Below are positions 35,576 to 44,056 of a stretch of DNA of 64,000 bases, piece by piece (the stretch's first letter is position 1; the number at the start of each line of letters is the position of its first letter). The position numbers were made by a program, and so were the translations under genes. Origin of the DNA: Thermogemmatispora tikiterensis (GTDB lineage Bacteria; Chloroflexota; Ktedonobacteria; Ktedonobacterales; Ktedonobacteraceae). The notes beneath the pieces are model-generated. The model saw only the letters and a program-made list of their open reading frames with translations, searched no databases and was not told where the DNA came from. Location: the NCBI RefSeq assembly GCF_003268475.1, contig NZ_MCIF01000002.1:3253236-3317235 (forward strand), given 5' to 3'.

Positions 35576-36367
35576 ATGCAGCAGCAAGAGCAGGACTGGC
35601 AAGCGCCGCAGCATGAATCAGGAAGGGCGAGTGAGCAGCATGTCACTGATTCCCAGGGCGAAGCAGCCAGCCAGCATTCTTCATTCTGGAGCGTTCTGAG
35701 TCGCAAGCGTGGGCGAGATCAGAGTCGACAACTGCACCAGGAGCCGCCCGGGCAGTATGCGGAGCCGTTGCATGACTACAGCTATCGGCGTGGCTATCCG
35801 GCCCAAGACTATCCGCATCGCGAGGAGGAAGGCCTGGCTCCGGCGGCCTCCGAATCAGCCGGGCCTGCTGCATCTCTGGGCGAAGCTGGCGAGCGTTGGC
35901 CAGCAGCAGTCTCAGGTCAGCCTGAGCCGAGAGCACACCCGGGAGCGGAGCCAGGCCAGAAACCCTTCGTCCATCAGTCTCAGCCTCAGGCCTGGAGGGC
36001 CAGTGTTCGCCCTGGATGGTCACCGCCCCCCTGGTGGGCACGGCCTCAGCCACAGCGGGGCCATCACCTTATCTGGATCGTGCTTTTCCTGATCCTGCTG
36101 GCGCTGCTCCTCAAGCTGCTCCCCTGGGTTGGCGCGCTTATCTTCGGCCTGCTGCTGGGTGGGGTGGGTCTCATCGTGGGGCTGGTCGGCGGCTTCATTG
36201 GCCTGATTGTTGGCCTGCTTGGGGCCGCCGTCGGTCTCATCATCGCGCTGCTGGTGGTCTGCCTCCTGTGTGCGCTTCCCCTCGCCATCGGGGGGGTGAT
36301 CGTCTGGCTGCTGGTCCACACCCATCAACAAGGCTCACAGCGTCGTCCCGGCGCGGGGAAACTCTAA
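35576..36367 (+). CDS. Glycine-rich multi-helix membrane protein with disordered N-terminus
   Basis: Not recognised. The first ~155 residues of this 263-residue protein are Gln/Pro/Arg/Glu-rich and probably disordered. The rest is strongly hydrophobic, with three or four closely packed helices containing repeated Gly-Leu-Ile-Val-Gly-Leu units (LGGVGLIVGLVGGFIGLIVG, about 190-209), a glycine-zipper pattern that favours tight helix packing or oligomer formation. It ends with a short basic tail. The ATG follows AAGGAGC. It lies divergently from the PBP gene, 258 bases apart, and 43 bases before rsmA, so it may share a transcript with rsmA. Confidence 0.6.
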   Translation: MQQQEQDWQAPQHESGRASEQHVTDSQGEAASQHSSFWSVLSRKRGRDQSRQLHQEPPGQYAEPLHDYSYRRGYPAQDYPHREEEGLAPAASESAGPAASLGEAGERWPAAVSGQPEPRAHPGAEPGQKPFVHQSQPQAWRASVRPGWSPPPWWARPQPQRGHHLIWIVLFLILLALLLKLLPWVGALIFGLLLGGVGLIVGLVGGFIGLIVGLLGAAVGLIIALLVVCLLCALPLAIGGVIVWLLVHTHQQGSQRRPGAGKL

Positions 36368-36410
36368 CATAACACTAGCCATGATAGACATGAGGTGAGT
36401 GCGCTCAACG

Positions 36411-37331
36411 ATGGCCGAAGAGCTTGATCTGACCAGCCCGCGTACCTTGCGCACCTTACTCCAGCAGCACGGCATGCGGCCTTTGAAGTCGTTCGGGCAA
36501 CATTTCCTGGTCGACCGCGGCGTGCTGGCGCGCATTGTGGACGCGGCAGAGCTGGCCCCAACTGATACGGTGCTTGAGGTAGGGGCAGGCACTGGCGTTT
36601 TAACGCGCGAGCTGGCCCACCGTGCAGGACGGGTAGTTGCTGTAGAGCTGGAGCGCTCTATGCTGCGTCTGCTCGCCGAAACCACCGCTCCCTTTGGCAA
36701 TATCGAGGTGGTGGCCCAGAACCTGTTGACTGTTGATCCGCGCGCCCTCTTTGAGAGGCAGCCCTACAAGCTGGTGGCCAATTTGCCCTACTATATCACC
36801 GCACCCACCTTTCGCCATTTTCTGGAGAGCGAGCATCCCCCCCAGCTGATCGTTGTAATGATTCAGTACGAGGTCGCGCAGCGCATCGTGGCCGCGCCCG
36901 GCAACCTGAGTCTGCTGGGCGTGAGCGTCCAGCTCTTCGGGCGTCCGCAGCTTATCGCCCGCGTACCGGCGCGGGCTTTCTACCCACCGCCGCGCGTCGA
37001 CTCCGCCATTGTGCGCATCGAGGTTCAGCCGCGGGCAGCGCTGACCCCCGCGGAGCGCACCCTCTTCTTCCGCCTGGTTCAGGCTGGCTTTGGAGAGCGA
37101 CGCAAGCAGCTGCACAACGCCCTCGCACGTGGACTGGGCTTGCCAGCTGAGACAGTGCAGAGCTGGCTACGTCAGGCCGGGATCGCGCCAGAGCGCCGCG
37201 CCGAAACCTTGAGCCTCGATGAATGGCTGCAGCTGTGGCGTACCCTGCCTTCCTCCGCGCCCGGCAGCCAGGAGGAGAGGACGGCGTCCGTGCTTCCAGG
37301 ACCCGGGCAGAGGGGACCGGATGAGACTTAG
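36411..37331 (+). CDS. rsmA: 16S rRNA (adenine-1518/1519) dimethyltransferase
   Basis: RsmA/KsgA dimethylates two adjacent adenines in the 3' helix of 16S rRNA late in small-subunit assembly. The 306-residue protein shows KSFGQHFLVDRGVL (about 22-35), the SAM-binding loop VLEVGAGTGVLTREL (about 53-67), the catalytic NLPYYIT motif (about 123-129) and FYPPPRVDSAIVRIE (about 189-203). Length is a little above the usual 270 owing to a polar C-terminal tail. ATG 36411 was chosen; AGGTGAG lies 11 bases before it. A GTG at 36399 is an alternative start. Confidence 0.94.
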   Translation: MAEELDLTSPRTLRTLLQQHGMRPLKSFGQHFLVDRGVLARIVDAAELAPTDTVLEVGAGTGVLTRELAHRAGRVVAVELERSMLRLLAETTAPFGNIEVVAQNLLTVDPRALFERQPYKLVANLPYYITAPTFRHFLESEHPPQLIVVMIQYEVAQRIVAAPGNLSLLGVSVQLFGRPQLIARVPARAFYPPPRVDSAIVRIEVQPRAALTPAERTLFFRLVQAGFGERRKQLHNALARGLGLPAETVQSWLRQAGIAPERRAETLSLDEWLQLWRTLPSSAPGSQEERTASVLPGPGQRGPDET

Positions 37332-37501
37332 AGAGCAGCTGCGGATGGTGTCGCCCACAGCGATGCATGTACATAGATTGGCTCTCTGCTACGGAAGCGG
37401 CGCGAGAGGCAGGGCAGGGCGGGGAAGTGTGATCAGCGGCGATCGTATCGTGAGGAATGGCAGAGTGGGTGCCCGCAGAGCGACCGCGACCTGGCTAGCT
37501 G

Positions 37502-37510
37502 TGCTATGAT
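37502..37510 (+). promoter_or_regulatory. Extended -10 promoter for the TPR kinase gene
   Basis: TGCTATGAT: TGn extension and TATGAT (37505-37510). Expected start near 37517, leaving a leader of about 78 bases that ends in a T7 run just before ATG 37595. Confidence 0.5.
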
Positions 37511-37594
37511 ATAGGGTGGGTGAAGAGTGCGATGCGACGCCCCTGCCCGCCAGTGGGAACCGCTGCAGTTCGAGCCTGAGTGACGGGTTTTTTT

Positions 37595-39874
37595 ATGACA
37601 ACGCAGGAGCAGGAAGTCTTTTGTGATCGCTGCGGCATGGCCAATCCTCCAACGGCGCGTTTCTGTCAGCACTGCGCCGCCGCCCTGCCGTTCCAGCATA
37701 CGACAGGAACCCTGACAGAGGAGACACTGCTGGCCGGGCGCTATCAGCTGCTGAGCTTGATCGGTCAGGGAGGGATGGGAGCCGTCTACAAAGCCGCTGA
37801 TACGCGCTTGAATAATCGTCCGGTGGCAGTGAAAGAGATGAGCAAAGTCGGCCTGACCCCGGCGCGCGTCCAGGAGGCCGAACAGGCTTTTGAGCGCGAG
37901 GCCAACTTGCTGGCCGAGCTGCGCCACCCCAATCTGCCGCGCATCTACGATCACTTTACCGAAAACGATCGCTCATATCTGGTCATGGATTTCATCGAGG
38001 GCGAGTCGTTGGAGGAATATCTGGCGCGCCAGGGCGGTGGTCCTTTGCCAGTTGACCAGGTGCTGACCTGGGCCGAGCAGCTCTGCGATGTGCTCGGCTA
38101 CCTGCACAGCCATCAGCCGCCGATTGTCTTCCGCGATCTGAAGCCTTCTAATGTGATGATCGATAACAGCGGGCGCCTCTATCTGATCGATTTCGGCATC
38201 GCGCGCCTCTTTAAGCCGGGCCAATCGCGCGACACCACGGCCCTCGGCTCCCCAGGCTATGCGGCTCCGGAGCAGTATGGCAAGGCGCAATCGACCCCCC
38301 GCTCCGATATCTACAGCCTGGGAGCTTTGTTGCACCATCTGCTCACCGGCGTTGATCCCTCGGACCAGCCTTTCTTTTTCCGGCCCGCTTCCGAGCTGAA
38401 CCCGGCTGTTCCCCCTGCTCTGGAAGCCCTTCTTCAGCGCATGCTGGAAATGGACCCGGAGAAGCGCCCCGCCAGCACTCAGGATGTGCTGGAGGTCCTG
38501 CGCGAGTGCCGTGAGCCAGGCAGCTCTCCACAAACGCATGCCTATAGCGACACCAGTCGCCTGATCGAACAGGCTCGCCAGCTACGGTCGCAGGGCCGCC
38601 TGACAGAGGCGCTCGAACTCTATGAGCGCGTCCTTGCTCGCGACCCCTCGCAGGCTCTGGCCTGGCAGGGGCGCGGCCTCACCTACGGCGCACGCTCCCA
38701 GCACCGCGAGGCCCTGGAGTCCTTTAACAAGGCACTCAATCTGGACCCCACGCTGGTCACCTCCTGGATTGGCAAGGGCACGGCGCTCAACGCCCTCCAT
38801 CGCTATCAGGAAGCGCTTCAGGCCTTTGAGCGCGCACTCCAGCTTGAGGGACGTAACGCCACCGCCTGGAATGGAAAAGGGGCAGCGCTCTCCGGTCTGC
38901 ATCGTGAGGCAGAGGCCCTGGCCGCCTTTGAGACTGCCCTGCGCTACGACCCCGGCATGGCCCGCGCCTGGTACAACAAGGGACTACTGCTCAGTCGCCG
39001 GGGGCGCCAGCGCGAGGCTCTCGACGCCTTCGAGCGAGCTTTGCGCTACGATAATCAGCAGGCTCTGGCCTGGTGCGGCAGGGGACAGGTGCTCCACGAG
39101 CTAGGTCAGGTACGCCAGGCGCTCGACTCCTTTGAGGAGGCAACTCGACTGCAGACCGACCTTGTTCCCGCCTGGGCCGGTAAGGGCGCGGCCCTCTACG
39201 ACCTCCAGCGCTGGCCAGAGGCACTCAGCGCCTTCGAGCGAGCGCGCACCCTCGATCCTCACTATGCCCCCGCCTGGTATGGCATTGCTCAGATCTACTA
39301 CGGCCAGCATCGCCTGCGCCAGGCGCTGGATATGCTGGACGAGGCCCTCAAGTACGATCCAGGCTATGTCAAAGCCTGGATTCGGCGCGGCGCCATTCTG
39401 AGCGAGCAAGGCCGCCACGCCGCTGCCCTGGAAAGCTATAACCGCGCCCTGGCTCTCGACCCGAACCATGCTCTGGCCTGGCAAGGCAAAGCCGCCGCCT
39501 TGTATGCGCTGGAACGCTTTCCCGAAGCGCTGCGCGCCTACGACCAGGCTCTGATGCTGAACCGGGACCTGACCCTCTGCTGGAACGGGAAAGGGAATAC
39601 GCTCTATCGTTTGGGATACTATCGCCAGGCACTCGAAGCCTACAATGAGGCCCTGCGACGTGATCCTCAGCTTGCCTCAGCCTGGCATAATAAAGCGCTC
39701 CTTTGCCAGGAGCTGGGACGCTATGATGAGGCCCTGGAGGCCGCCGAGCGCGCCATCCAAATCGCCCCCCATGATCCTGATCACTGGGAACGGAAAGCCG
39801 AGGTCCTCAAAAAGCTGCGACGGAAGCGCGAGGCACGCCAGGCCGAGGCCGAAGCCGCGCGCTTGCGTGGCTAG
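37595..39874 (+). CDS. Zinc-ribbon Ser/Thr protein kinase with C-terminal TPR array
   Basis: A 759-residue soluble Hanks-type kinase closely related to the WD40 kinase at 29946. It opens with a four-cysteine ribbon (C10, C13, C24, C27), then the kinase domain (about 45-310) with IGQGGMGAVYKA, VAVKEMSK, FRDLKPSNVMI (again Phe for His in HRD), LIDFGIARLF and YAAPEQYG. From about residue 320 there are 12-13 consecutive 34-residue tetratricopeptide repeats, each ending near ALxLDP, forming a long protein-binding superhelix. GTG 37580 is an alternative start; neither has a strong ribosome site. Confidence 0.92.
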   Translation: MTTQEQEVFCDRCGMANPPTARFCQHCAAALPFQHTTGTLTEETLLAGRYQLLSLIGQGGMGAVYKAADTRLNNRPVAVKEMSKVGLTPARVQEAEQAFEREANLLAELRHPNLPRIYDHFTENDRSYLVMDFIEGESLEEYLARQGGGPLPVDQVLTWAEQLCDVLGYLHSHQPPIVFRDLKPSNVMIDNSGRLYLIDFGIARLFKPGQSRDTTALGSPGYAAPEQYGKAQSTPRSDIYSLGALLHHLLTGVDPSDQPFFFRPASELNPAVPPALEALLQRMLEMDPEKRPASTQDVLEVLRECREPGSSPQTHAYSDTSRLIEQARQLRSQGRLTEALELYERVLARDPSQALAWQGRGLTYGARSQHREALESFNKALNLDPTLVTSWIGKGTALNALHRYQEALQAFERALQLEGRNATAWNGKGAALSGLHREAEALAAFETALRYDPGMARAWYNKGLLLSRRGRQREALDAFERALRYDNQQALAWCGRGQVLHELGQVRQALDSFEEATRLQTDLVPAWAGKGAALYDLQRWPEALSAFERARTLDPHYAPAWYGIAQIYYGQHRLRQALDMLDEALKYDPGYVKAWIRRGAILSEQGRHAAALESYNRALALDPNHALAWQGKAAALYALERFPEALRAYDQALMLNRDLTLCWNGKGNTLYRLGYYRQALEAYNEALRRDPQLASAWHNKALLCQELGRYDEALEAAERAIQIAPHDPDHWERKAEVLKKLRRKREARQAEAEAARLRG

Positions 39875-40180
39875 GCCACCACAGGCCCGCGGACATCCTC
39901 CTGGCACTGCTAAACTCAAACAAAGTGCAGGCGCTCCCTCCCCTGGCGCGCGGGTGGCGCGGCGGGACCACCAGATCGCGGGCCTCATTTTCTCGGCCAG
40001 CTTGCCTCTTCTCCCCCCCCTTCTTTTCTGCTCTTCTTTCATCCCATCTTAACGCGTGGCACCGGCTGCTCACGAGACAGGAAATTCTCCATCCCCTTCC
40101 CTTCTAACCAGCCGAGAGAGCAAGCCAGCCTGACCAGCGGGAAACACGCCGGTGCCCCACTGGTCGCTTTCGAGCGGGCA
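39875..40180. other. Gap before accC promoter; pyrimidine-rich tract
   Basis: No gene seen. A C/T-rich stretch at about 40000-40036 includes a run of eight C. No clear hairpin precedes it, so a terminator for the kinase gene is unproven. Confidence 0.4.
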
Positions 40181-40189
40181 TGGTATAAT
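40181..40189 (+). promoter_or_regulatory. Extended -10 promoter for accC
   Basis: TGGTATAAT: TGn extension with a perfect TATAAT (40184-40189). A poor -35 (TGGTCG, 40161-40166) sits 17 bases upstream. Transcription should begin near 40196. Confidence 0.75.
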
Positions 40190-40241
40190 AACCCGTAAAT
40201 TGTCCCTGCCATTTCAGGCCGGGGAAAATCACGATGAGAGC

Positions 40242-40297
40242 AAACATGGACTGCGCAGGTCCCCTGCGTCCGTCCTGTCCGATCAAAAGCCATGTTT
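40242..40297 (+). promoter_or_regulatory. accC leader hairpin that includes the start codon
   Basis: AAACATGG (40242-40249) is the exact reverse complement of CCATGTTT (40290-40297), which contains the accC ATG (40292-40294). The 40-base loop holds a second stem, CGCAGG/CCTGCG (40254-40259, 40263-40268). There is no recognisable Shine-Dalgarno, so folding could control initiation. Confidence 0.55.
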
Positions 40298-41641
40298 CGA
40301 AAGATCCTCATTGCTAACCGTGGCGAAATCGCTCTACGGGTCATCCGCGCCTGTCGCGAGATGGGTATCCGTACGATCATCGCGCATTCCGAGGCCGATC
40401 GCGATTCGCTGCCGGTACGCATGGCAGACGAGCACATCTGTATAGGACCGGGGCCAAGCGGCAAAAGTTATCTTAATATTCCTAATATCATCAGCGCTGC
40501 TCTTATCTCCGGGGCCGAAGCTATCCATCCCGGTTACGGTTTCCTCTCAGAGAATCCCAGCTTTGCCCAGATCTGTGCAGATGTGAACCTGACCTTTATT
40601 GGCCCTTCCGCCACAGCGATGGCGATCATGGGCGATAAGGTCTCGGCCCGCGAGGCGATGGCCGCCGCCGGGCTGCCGATGCTACCGGGCACACGCGTGT
40701 TACGCACGCTGGCGGAGGCGCGAGAGGCCGCGCGCGAGATCGGTTTTCCCTTGATGTTGAAGGCTGCCGCCGGCGGAGGAGGGCGCGGCATCCGCCTGGT
40801 CAACAGCCCAGAGGAGTTTGAACGCGTCTTCACCCTGGCCCAGAACGAGGTTCGCGAAGCCTTCAGCGATGATGGCCTCTATCTGGAGCGCTACCTGCCG
40901 CGCGCGCGCCATATCGAGATTCAGGTCCTTGTCGATCACCACGGCAACGGCGTTCACCTGGGCGAGCGTAACTGCTCCTGTCAGCGCCGCAATCAGAAGG
41001 TTCTTGAAGAGTCGCCCAGCCCGCTGCTGCCTCCCGAGCTACGACAAGAGATCGGCATGAAGGCCATTCGCGCTGTGCAGCAGATTGGCTATACCAACGC
41101 CGGGACGCTGGAGTTCCTTCTCGACGATGAGAACCGCTACTATTTCATGGAGATGAACACGCGCCTACAGGTGGAGCACCCGGTCACAGAAATGGTGACC
41201 AGTGTCGACCTCGTCAAGGAGCAGATCCGCATTGCCGCCGGCGAGCCGCTGCAGCTGAAGCAGGAGAACATTCAGTTCCGCGGCCACGCCATCGAGTGCC
41301 GGATCACGGCAGAGGATGCCGAGGCCGATTTCCGCCCGCAGACCGGTGTGGTGGAGAAATATCTGCCGCCCGGCGGCCCTGGCGTGCGCGTCGATAGCCA
41401 TCTCTATGCCGGCTACTCGGTTCCTCCACACTACGACTCGCTGCTGGCCAAGCTGATCGTGTGGGCCGAGGATCGCGACGCCGCCATTGCGCGTATGCAG
41501 CGCGCACTCGATGAGTTCGTCATCGAGGGCCTGCCCACGACGATTCCTTTCCACCAGCGTCTGCTCAGACATCAGGTCTTTATCCGTGGAGAAGCCTATA
41601 CCCGGTTCCTCCAGGAGGAGGCTGCCTCACTTGGCATCTGA
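40292..41641 (+). CDS. accC: Acetyl-CoA carboxylase biotin carboxylase subunit
   Basis: Carboxylates biotin on AccB using ATP and bicarbonate, the first step of fatty-acid synthesis. The 449-residue length is standard. Motifs: MFRKILIANRGEIALRVIRA, AIHPGYGFLSEN, the glycine-rich ATP-grasp loop KAAAGGGGRGIRLV (about 159-172), metal site YFMEMNTRLQVEHPVTE (about 286-302) and the catalytic-site RRNQK, where the usual RRHQK histidine is Asn. It is followed by fabF and accB in the same direction, separated by 272 and 148 bases. Start ATG lacks a Shine-Dalgarno and lies in a hairpin arm. Confidence 0.93.
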   Translation: MFRKILIANRGEIALRVIRACREMGIRTIIAHSEADRDSLPVRMADEHICIGPGPSGKSYLNIPNIISAALISGAEAIHPGYGFLSENPSFAQICADVNLTFIGPSATAMAIMGDKVSAREAMAAAGLPMLPGTRVLRTLAEAREAAREIGFPLMLKAAAGGGGRGIRLVNSPEEFERVFTLAQNEVREAFSDDGLYLERYLPRARHIEIQVLVDHHGNGVHLGERNCSCQRRNQKVLEESPSPLLPPELRQEIGMKAIRAVQQIGYTNAGTLEFLLDDENRYYFMEMNTRLQVEHPVTEMVTSVDLVKEQIRIAAGEPLQLKQENIQFRGHAIECRITAEDAEADFRPQTGVVEKYLPPGGPGVRVDSHLYAGYSVPPHYDSLLAKLIVWAEDRDAAIARMQRALDEFVIEGLPTTIPFHQRLLRHQVFIRGEAYTRFLQEEAASLGI

Positions 41642-41913
41642 CCGGGTTCGCACTGGGTTCGTGCCGGGTCTCGCTGGGTTCTCAGCGGGCCTCTTCTTGC
41701 CGCTCTGTGCTCGTTCTCTGGCCGGTCAATCTGGCTGGTCGGTCAGGCCAGTCAGCCAGCCTCTGCGGCGCACGCGACTGCCTGGTTAGCAAGTAGATGC
41801 TGTCAATCAGAGCCAGGGTTTGATTGACAGCGAGCGGATCATAGGCCATCACCGCACCGTACCTGCTGGCCTGAGAGCGGCTGAGAGAACCCGACAATAG
41901 AGGAGGTGACGTA
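41642..41913 (+). promoter_or_regulatory. accC-fabF intergenic: short tandem units and 10-bp inverted repeat
   Basis: Just after accC, four degenerate units of about 11 bases built on GGGTTCG/GGGTCTC occur at 41644-41690. Then CTGGCTG/CAGCCAG arms lie at 41731-41737 and 41753-41759. A perfect 10-bp inverted repeat GCTGTCAATC/GATTGACAGC sits at 41799-41808 and 41822-41831 with a 13-base loop, ending about 80 bases before the fabF ATG. It could be an operator or an RNA hairpin; TTGACA within it has no good -10 partner. Confidence 0.5.
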
Positions 41914-43158
41914 ATGAGACGTGTCGTTGTAACCGGTTTAGGGCTGATTACTCCCCTGGGGAACGATGTGGCGTCTTCCTGGGAAGCCCTCTGCCAAGGG
42001 AAATCCGGCATCGCCGAAATCGTCGGCTTCGATACCAGCCCCTTCCGCGTGAAATTCGGGGGCCAGATCAAAGACTTCGATCCTTCGGCCTATATGGACC
42101 GCAAGGAGATTCGCCGCACTGACCCTTACCAACATATCGCTATTGCTGCCACCAAGCAAGCGCTGGCCCAGTCTCGCCTGGAGATCAGCGAGGAGATTGC
42201 CGACCATGTGGGGGTCTATATTGGCAGCGGCATCGGCGGTCTGATGACGCTCCACGAGCAATTTCGCATCCTCTTCGAGCGGGGTCCAGATCGCATCAGT
42301 CCCTTCTTTATCAATATGATGATTGTCGATGGCGCCCCGGGCATTGTCTCGATCATGACGGGTGCACGCGGCCCCAACTGGGCTGCTGTTTCGGCCTGCG
42401 CGACCAGCGCCCATACGATCGGCGAGGCCTGGGAAACCATTCGGCGCGGCGACGCGAAGGCGATGATCGCCGGCGGCTCCGAGCGCGGCATCACACCGAT
42501 CGCTATTGCGGCCTTCGATAACATGCACGCCCTCTCGCGGCGCAACGATGATCCACAGGGGGCCAGCCGTCCTTTCGACGCCACCCGCGACGGCTTTGTG
42601 ATGGGTGAAGGGGCCGCGGTACTTATTCTGGAGGAGCTGGAGTTTGCAAAGGCCCGTGGGGCCACGATCCTGGCTGAGATGGTCGGCTATGGCGCAACAG
42701 GCGATGCCTACCATGTGACTGAGCCGGCTCCCGGCGGCGCCGGTTTAGTGCGCGCGATGCAGATGGCCCTGCGGAAGTCTGGCCTGCGTCCCGAAGATGT
42801 TGATTATATCAATGCGCACGGCACCTCGACGCCCTACAATGATCGCACCGAAACCCAGGCCATCAAGACCTGCTTCGGCGAGCACGCTTATCGCCTGGCG
42901 ATCAGCTCCACGAAGTCGATGACCGGCCACACCCTTGGGGCCGCGGGAGCCGTCGAGGCTGTCATCAGCATCATGACGCTGCTCACCGGGATTATTCCAC
43001 CGACCATCAACCTGCACCATCCCGACCCCGACTGCGATCTGGATTACGTGCCCAACCAGGCACGCCAGGCCCAGGTCAGGGTGGCCATGTCCAATTCAAT
43101 GGGCTTCGGCGGACATAACGCCTGCCTGATCTTCAAGCGCTACGAGGAGAGCGAGTAG
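41914..43158 (+). CDS. fabF: Beta-ketoacyl-ACP synthase II
   Basis: Condenses malonyl-ACP with acyl-ACP in fatty-acid elongation. At 414 residues the length is standard. The Cys-His-His triad is visible in VSACATSAHTIGEA (Cys about 165), NAHGTSTPYND (His about 305) and KSMTGHTLGAAG (His about 342). Also typical are VVVTGLGLITPLGN at the start and SNSMGFGGHNACLIF at the end. GGAGGTGACGTA gives a strong ribosome site. It lies between accC and accB, consistent with one fatty-acid operon. Confidence 0.95.
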   Translation: MRRVVVTGLGLITPLGNDVASSWEALCQGKSGIAEIVGFDTSPFRVKFGGQIKDFDPSAYMDRKEIRRTDPYQHIAIAATKQALAQSRLEISEEIADHVGVYIGSGIGGLMTLHEQFRILFERGPDRISPFFINMMIVDGAPGIVSIMTGARGPNWAAVSACATSAHTIGEAWETIRRGDAKAMIAGGSERGITPIAIAAFDNMHALSRRNDDPQGASRPFDATRDGFVMGEGAAVLILEELEFAKARGATILAEMVGYGATGDAYHVTEPAPGGAGLVRAMQMALRKSGLRPEDVDYINAHGTSTPYNDRTETQAIKTCFGEHAYRLAISSTKSMTGHTLGAAGAVEAVISIMTLLTGIIPPTINLHHPDPDCDLDYVPNQARQAQVRVAMSNSMGFGGHNACLIFKRYEESE

Positions 43159-43306
43159 TCAATAGCTGTACTACGCTGCTTGCTGCCTGCTCGCCTCTCT
43201 GGATCTGAGTGAACCGGGGTGGATAAGCCTAGCCGGCGCACTGCTAGAGTGCTCAGGTACGGCCTGCTCCGGTTTGCTGTATGCCTTTAATCTGCGAGCG
43301 AGTGTG

Positions 43307-43825
43307 ATGATGAGCAACAAAGAAGAAGATCGGAAGACGGCCTGGATCGAGCGCCTGGAGGAATTGGTGCACGTGCTCGAAGGCAGCTCGGTGGCCGAGT
43401 TGGAGCTAAATGAGCACGATCTGGAAATTATCATTCGCCGCCAGCCAGGGATGGTGCTGGTGACTGCGCCATCCGTTAGTGAGGTGGCGGCAAATCCTGT
43501 GACAATGGTGCGCAGCCGGGGCACGGCGAAACGGCCTGCAGGAGCCAGCAAAGCCGCCTCGGCGAAGAGCCGCGAGGAGGAGCGCACGCTCCCGGTCGTG
43601 GCACCGCTCTCCGGAGTCTACTACGCAGCCCCTTCGCCGGATGAGCCACCTTTCGTCTCGATCGGCGATGTTATCCAGGTCGGCCAGACAGTGGCCCTGA
43701 TCGAGGCCATGAAATCCTTTAACGAGGTACCTTCCCCGGTCGCCGGGCGCGTGACGAAGATCCTGGTAGAGAACGGGGCAGTCGTTCAGAAGGACGAGGT
43801 GCTCCTGCGCGTTGAGCCGATCTAG
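43307..43825 (+). CDS. accB: Biotin carboxyl carrier protein of acetyl-CoA carboxylase
   Basis: Carries biotin between the biotin carboxylase (AccC) and the carboxyltransferase. The 172-residue protein has an N-terminal helical part ([19 protein letters not shown]), a Lys/Ala/Arg linker and a C-terminal biotinyl domain with [15 protein letters not shown]; biotin is expected on Lys about 136. A thumb-like insertion [13 protein letters not shown] is typical of AccB. ATG 43307 and ATG 43310 are both possible; the ribosome site is weak (GAGCGAGTG). accA and accD are not in this window. Confidence 0.92.
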   Translation: MMSNKEEDRKTAWIERLEELVHVLEGSSVAELELNEHDLEIIIRRQPGMVLVTAPSVSEVAANPVTMVRSRGTAKRPAGASKAASAKSREEERTLPVVAPLSGVYYAAPSPDEPPFVSIGDVIQVGQTVALIEAMKSFNEVPSPVAGRVTKILVENGAVVQKDEVLLRVEPI

Positions 43826-44056
43826 CCAGAACTGCTTGACCAGTCCGTGGAAGTCTGTCAACTCACCTCCTACTCTCCACGGGTAGACAATCGAGAAGAG
43901 CGCATCTCTGCTTTTCCAGGGACCCAGGGATCTGGTCGGGGAGTAGAGGCTTGCAGCATGGCCAGCAGACCGCCAGGTCCCTCTTCTCATCCTCTCCTGC
44001 CATGAGCGCTCTGTTGCCTGGAGGCCAGCAGCCCGAAACAAGGAGCGTCGTACCGT
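43826..44056. other. Gap with a 7-bp inverted repeat
   Basis: CCGTGGA (43845-43851) and TCCACGG (43876-43882) form an inverted repeat 20 bases after accB. No U-tract follows, so termination is uncertain. Nothing else seen. Confidence 0.35.
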
